7,687 bases of DNA from NCBI GenBank assembly GCA_021107975.1, contig JAIORT010000217.1, positions 1 to 7,687 of the forward strand, given 5' to 3'. Below are positions 5,351-7,687 of this stretch, piece by piece (position 1 is the first letter of the stretch; every line of letters begins with the position of its first letter). A program made the position numbers and the translations under genes. The notes beneath the pieces were generated by a model that saw only the letters and a list, made by a program, of their open reading frames with translations, did no database searches and had not been told where the DNA came from. Origin of the DNA: Bacteroidales bacterium. GTDB taxonomy: Bacteria > Bacteroidota > Bacteroidia > Bacteroidales > JAADJA01.

Positions 5351-6348
5351 CAAAAATTATAGCCGCAATAACAGGTGTACAGGCGTATGCTCCTGAGTAT
5401 CTCCTTACTAACCAGGAGTTAGAAAAAATGGTAGATACAACCGATGAATGGATCACCACCCGTACAGGTATTAAAGAAAGACATATTCTAAAAGGCAATG
5501 GACTGGGTACTTCCGATATGGCTATTGAAGCCGTTAAAGGATTGTTACAAAAAACCAATACCTCTCCCGATGAAATTGATTTGGTGATCTGTGCTACCGT
5601 AACACCCGATATGGTATTTCCGGCTACTGCCAACATTATCAGTGATAAAACAGGTTTAAAAAATGCATTCAGTTTCGACATTAATGCTGCTTGTTCCGGT
5701 TTTATATATTCCCTTATTACGGCTTCCAAATATATTGAATCGGGCAGCTATAAAAAAGTACTTGTAATCGGAGCTGATAAAATGTCTTCTATTGTCGATT
5801 ATACCGATCGTGCAACTTGCGTTATTTTTGGTGATGCTGCCGGTGTGGTGCTTTTAGAACCTTCAGAAAACGGATATGGCATTCTGGATTCTATCCTCCG
5901 AACGGATGGATCAGGAAGAATTCATTTGTATCAGAAAGCAGGGGGATCGGTTCGTCCGCCAACTCACGAAACTGTTGACGCAAAGGAACACTTTGTTTAC
6001 CAGGAAGGTCAGTCGGTGTTTAAATTCGCTGTGTCCAGTATGGCAGATGTTTCGGTTGAAATTATGGAAAAGAATGGACTAACATCCAAAGATATTGCCT
6101 GGCTCGTACCTCACCAGGCAAACCTTAGAATAATAGAGGCAACTGCAAGAAGGATGTGCCTTGAAAAAGAAAAGGTGATGATCAATATCCAGCGATATGG
6201 AAATACTACCAATGGTACAATCCCAATGTGCCTGTACGAATGGGAAGACCAATTAAAGAAAGGAGATAATATTATTCTTTCTGCCTTTGGTGGCGGTTTT
6301 ACCTGGGGAGCCATACTAGTAAAATGGGCTTATAACGGTAAGAAGTAA
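5347..6348 (+). CDS. fabH: Beta-ketoacyl-ACP synthase III
   Basis: This encodes 333 residues, a usual FabH length. It condenses an acyl-CoA starter (typically acetyl-CoA, or branched starters in some bacteria) with malonyl-ACP to begin type II fatty-acid synthesis in the cytoplasm. The catalytic triad is visible: Cys116 in FDINAACSGFIYSL, His256 in LVPHQANLRIIEA and Asn286 in RYGNTTNGTIP. The N-terminal TTDEWITTRTGIKERHI (31-47) and C-terminal LSAFGGGFTWGAILVKW (311-327) are also standard. In the asparagine motif an Asn-Gly pair follows GNTT where many FabH proteins have Ala or Ser. The frame extends back to TTG 5332, but ATG 5347 gives the family start (MTKIIAAITGVQAYAPE) and lies beyond the -7 box. 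It is the last gene of the cluster and is convergent with the M64 peptidase gene 80 bp away. Starter specificity cannot be read from sequence alone. Confidence 0.96.
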   Translation: MTKIIAAITGVQAYAPEYLLTNQELEKMVDTTDEWITTRTGIKERHILKGNGLGTSDMAIEAVKGLLQKTNTSPDEIDLVICATVTPDMVFPATANIISDKTGLKNAFSFDINAACSGFIYSLITASKYIESGSYKKVLVIGADKMSSIVDYTDRATCVIFGDAAGVVLLEPSENGYGILDSILRTDGSGRIHLYQKAGGSVRPPTHETVDAKEHFVYQEGQSVFKFAVSSMADVSVEIMEKNGLTSKDIAWLVPHQANLRIIEATARRMCLEKEKVMINIQRYGNTTNGTIPMCLYEWEDQLKKGDNIILSAFGGGFTWGAILVKWAYNGKK

Positions 6349-6398
6349 TTAAATTGTTTCATTACTCCATTGTTCTATTGTGATTTAAATAAATAATT

Positions 6399-6429
6399 AA
6401 TAGTCAATAGAAAATAGTCAATCGTCAAT
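6399..6429. repeat. Short direct repeats AATAGTCAAT between convergent genes
   Basis: Two exact copies of AATAGTCAAT (6399-6408 and 6413-6422) and a partial third (CGTCAAT, 6423-6429) reach the last base of the minus-strand peptidase stop codon. No clear hairpin terminator is present in this 80-bp convergent spacer. Function is unknown; possibly simple slippage-derived sequence. Confidence 0.4.
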
Positions 6430-7687
6430 CACTTCGCATACTGATCAATAACATCGCTAATCGCCTGACGGCATACCGGGCAGAACTCCTGTTTATTCCG
6501 GGTAAACATAATACAATCGGGATAAGGACGGTACAAGCCGTATTCCATGTAACCCCCGCCTTCAAAAGCGCCAACCTTTCCTGAATATTCCATATTATCG
6601 AGGATTTCAGAGGACTCTTTTCTTTCCCGTTCAAATAATGCTTCAACCTCAGCTTCCGGAACTTTTTCAGCTCTTAGTTCTTTCCTTTCTTTCTGGGTAT
6701 TGTAACTGAAATTGTCGTACTTTTCCTTTTCCCAGGGTGTTGGCAGCGGAGTTCCGGCTTCAACAAGATTTTTCCATTTCAGATTATCCTTGTCGAAAAG
6801 AGCGGTGATGTTGGGTTCATAAGGTTCAACAGTGATTTCGCCAATATCATAAGAAACCGATGAAGAGTAATATTCGTCTGCCAGCCCGGCAAAATGATGA
6901 CCAAATTCATGGACAAAAACATAATCGGAAAATTTATTGTCAGCAGCAACTGTTGCATACAAATGATAAATCCCGCCACCGCCATACGTTTTTTCATTAA
7001 TAAGAATATACATAAACTCATAAGGAACAGTGGAAGCAACATCCCTGATAGTGCGATTATCATAAGCAAGGACATACCTTTCCGAATCAAAAGAACTATA
7101 GCTTACCGACAGTGGAGTACGTTTAAAAATTCCCGGATGGGGACGATTAACTCCCGAAACCTGAGACGGTGTTTCAACAGCCCTGACATTAAAATCCGTT
7201 CTTCTTGATTTAAAAGGCTCAACTTTAAAAAATTCGTTACAAAGGCGTTCGACATCATTACAAAATTTTTCCATTTCCTCTGCAGTGTATCCATCACCGA
7301 GAATGACAATATCCACCTTGTCTTCAGCGGGTCCGTTTATAATGTAATCAAAGGTTTTGTAATCATTATGTAATTCCGCAGGATTGACAGACCTTGAAAC
7401 GGGATCAATCTCAGTTTCCCAGATTTTGACAAAATTATTTTTATAATCCCGTTTTTTCATTATTACTTTTATAGGTTTTTTCGGCCAAGGAAATCGTACG
7501 GATTCATGAAGTGTACCCCACTTCTCCTTAGCTTCCGGTATGGTCTGCCATTCACCGAAGATGCTGGAAAAACCACGACTGTAAAGAGGAGTGCCTGTTT
7601 CCAAATCCTGTACTTCGAAAAAATAAAGTCCGCGGTTCAGTTCATCAAGCAGAATGGTTTTGCTTCCGCTCCATGTTCCGTCGTTCA
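6429..7687 (-). CDS. M64-family zinc metallopeptidase (IgA peptidase-like), 5' end outside window
   Basis: The C-terminal 418 residues are visible and the frame stays open to the window edge. The TTG at 7602-7604 is an internal Leu codon, not the start, because coding sequence with family features (LNRGLYFFEVQDL) continues before it. Visible order: the end of the N-terminal beta-rich M64 domain (about 1-78), then the catalytic domain beginning VDIVILGDGYTAEEM (124-138). The zinc site is HEFGHHFAGLADEY, with His259, catalytic Glu260 and His263 (window 6870-6911). Asp270 in that motif is a possible further ligand. The tail has Cys391 (YPDCIMF) and a CPVC pair (402, 405). M64 peptidases of Bacteroidota are typically exported, and the founding member cleaves IgA; the substrate here is unknown and an IgA role should not be assumed. 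A signal peptide would lie outside the window. It is convergent with fabH. Confidence 0.9.
   Translation of the reverse strand, partial: NDGTWSGSKTILLDELNRGLYFFEVQDLETGTPLYSRGFSSIFGEWQTIPEAKEKWGTLHESVRFPWPKKPIKVIMKKRDYKNNFVKIWETEIDPVSRSVNPAELHNDYKTFDYIINGPAEDKVDIVILGDGYTAEEMEKFCNDVERLCNEFFKVEPFKSRRTDFNVRAVETPSQVSGVNRPHPGIFKRTPLSVSYSSFDSERYVLAYDNRTIRDVASTVPYEFMYILINEKTYGGGGIYHLYATVAADNKFSDYVFVHEFGHHFAGLADEYYSSSVSYDIGEITVEPYEPNITALFDKDNLKWKNLVEAGTPLPTPWEKEKYDNFSYNTQKERKELRAEKVPEAEVEALFERERKESSEILDNMEYSGKVGAFEGGGYMEYGLYRPYPDCIMFTRNKQEFCPVCRQAISDVIDQYAK

Noticed and set aside
6349..6428. A terminator hairpin between fabH and the peptidase gene.
   Set aside because: Only weak AT dyads and direct repeats are present; no GC stem with a T-run on either strand.
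6894..7208. Plus-strand 104-codon frame opposite the M64 peptidase.
   Set aside because: The minus-strand frame carries the HEFGH zinc motif and full family order; the opposite frame has no features.
1..7687. CRISPR array, tRNA, rRNA, transposase, integrase or phage genes.
   Set aside because: No regularly spaced repeats, no tRNA arm patterns and no mobile-element protein motifs were seen on either strand.

Overview
The window looks like a chromosomal segment of a Bacteroidota bacterium, probably Bacteroidales-like. Four lines of evidence agree. Intergenic DNA is very AT-rich. Shine-Dalgarno sequences are absent ahead of nearly all genes. Promoter -7 boxes of the Bacteroidota type TAnnTTTG sit upstream of several genes. 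The protein variants also fit: a short AMP nucleosidase, a one-cysteine ribosomal protein L32 and an M64-family peptidase. No lineage finer than this can be supported by eye.

Layout. Positions 1-825 are an accessory patch. It holds a small antitoxin gene (191-385) overlapping by one base a RelE/ParE-type toxin gene that loses homology to its family after about 50 residues (385-567). Then comes about 210 bp of dyad-rich non-coding DNA and a strong hairpin terminator (779-827). Four copies of the 9-mer AATCCGAAA, in both orientations, flank this patch. On the minus strand, elbB (826-1473) encodes a DJ-1/PfpI-superfamily protein. It is divergent from a two-gene unit: an AMP nucleosidase (start best placed at 1577) and, 3 bp later, holA, the clamp-loader delta subunit.

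Positions 3472-6348 carry the widely conserved cluster yceD (DUF177), rpmF (L32), plsX, fabH, which couples ribosome assembly to phospholipid and fatty-acid synthesis. PlsX makes acyl-phosphate from acyl-ACP for phosphatidic acid synthesis, and FabH starts new acyl chains from acetyl-CoA and malonyl-ACP. The 145 bp between plsX and fabH are unusual. They contain an unannotated 41-codon frame whose TGA overlaps the fabH ATG (ATGA), a perfect 10-bp palindrome and a -7-like box. The right end (6429-7687, minus strand) is the C-terminal 418 residues of a presumably exported M64 zinc peptidase, cut by the window edge.

Most of the window is core genome with well-understood families. No CRISPR array, tRNA, rRNA, transposase or phage gene was seen. 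The parts worth a second look are the broken toxin-antitoxin locus with its structured flank and the plsX-fabH spacer with its candidate small membrane protein.
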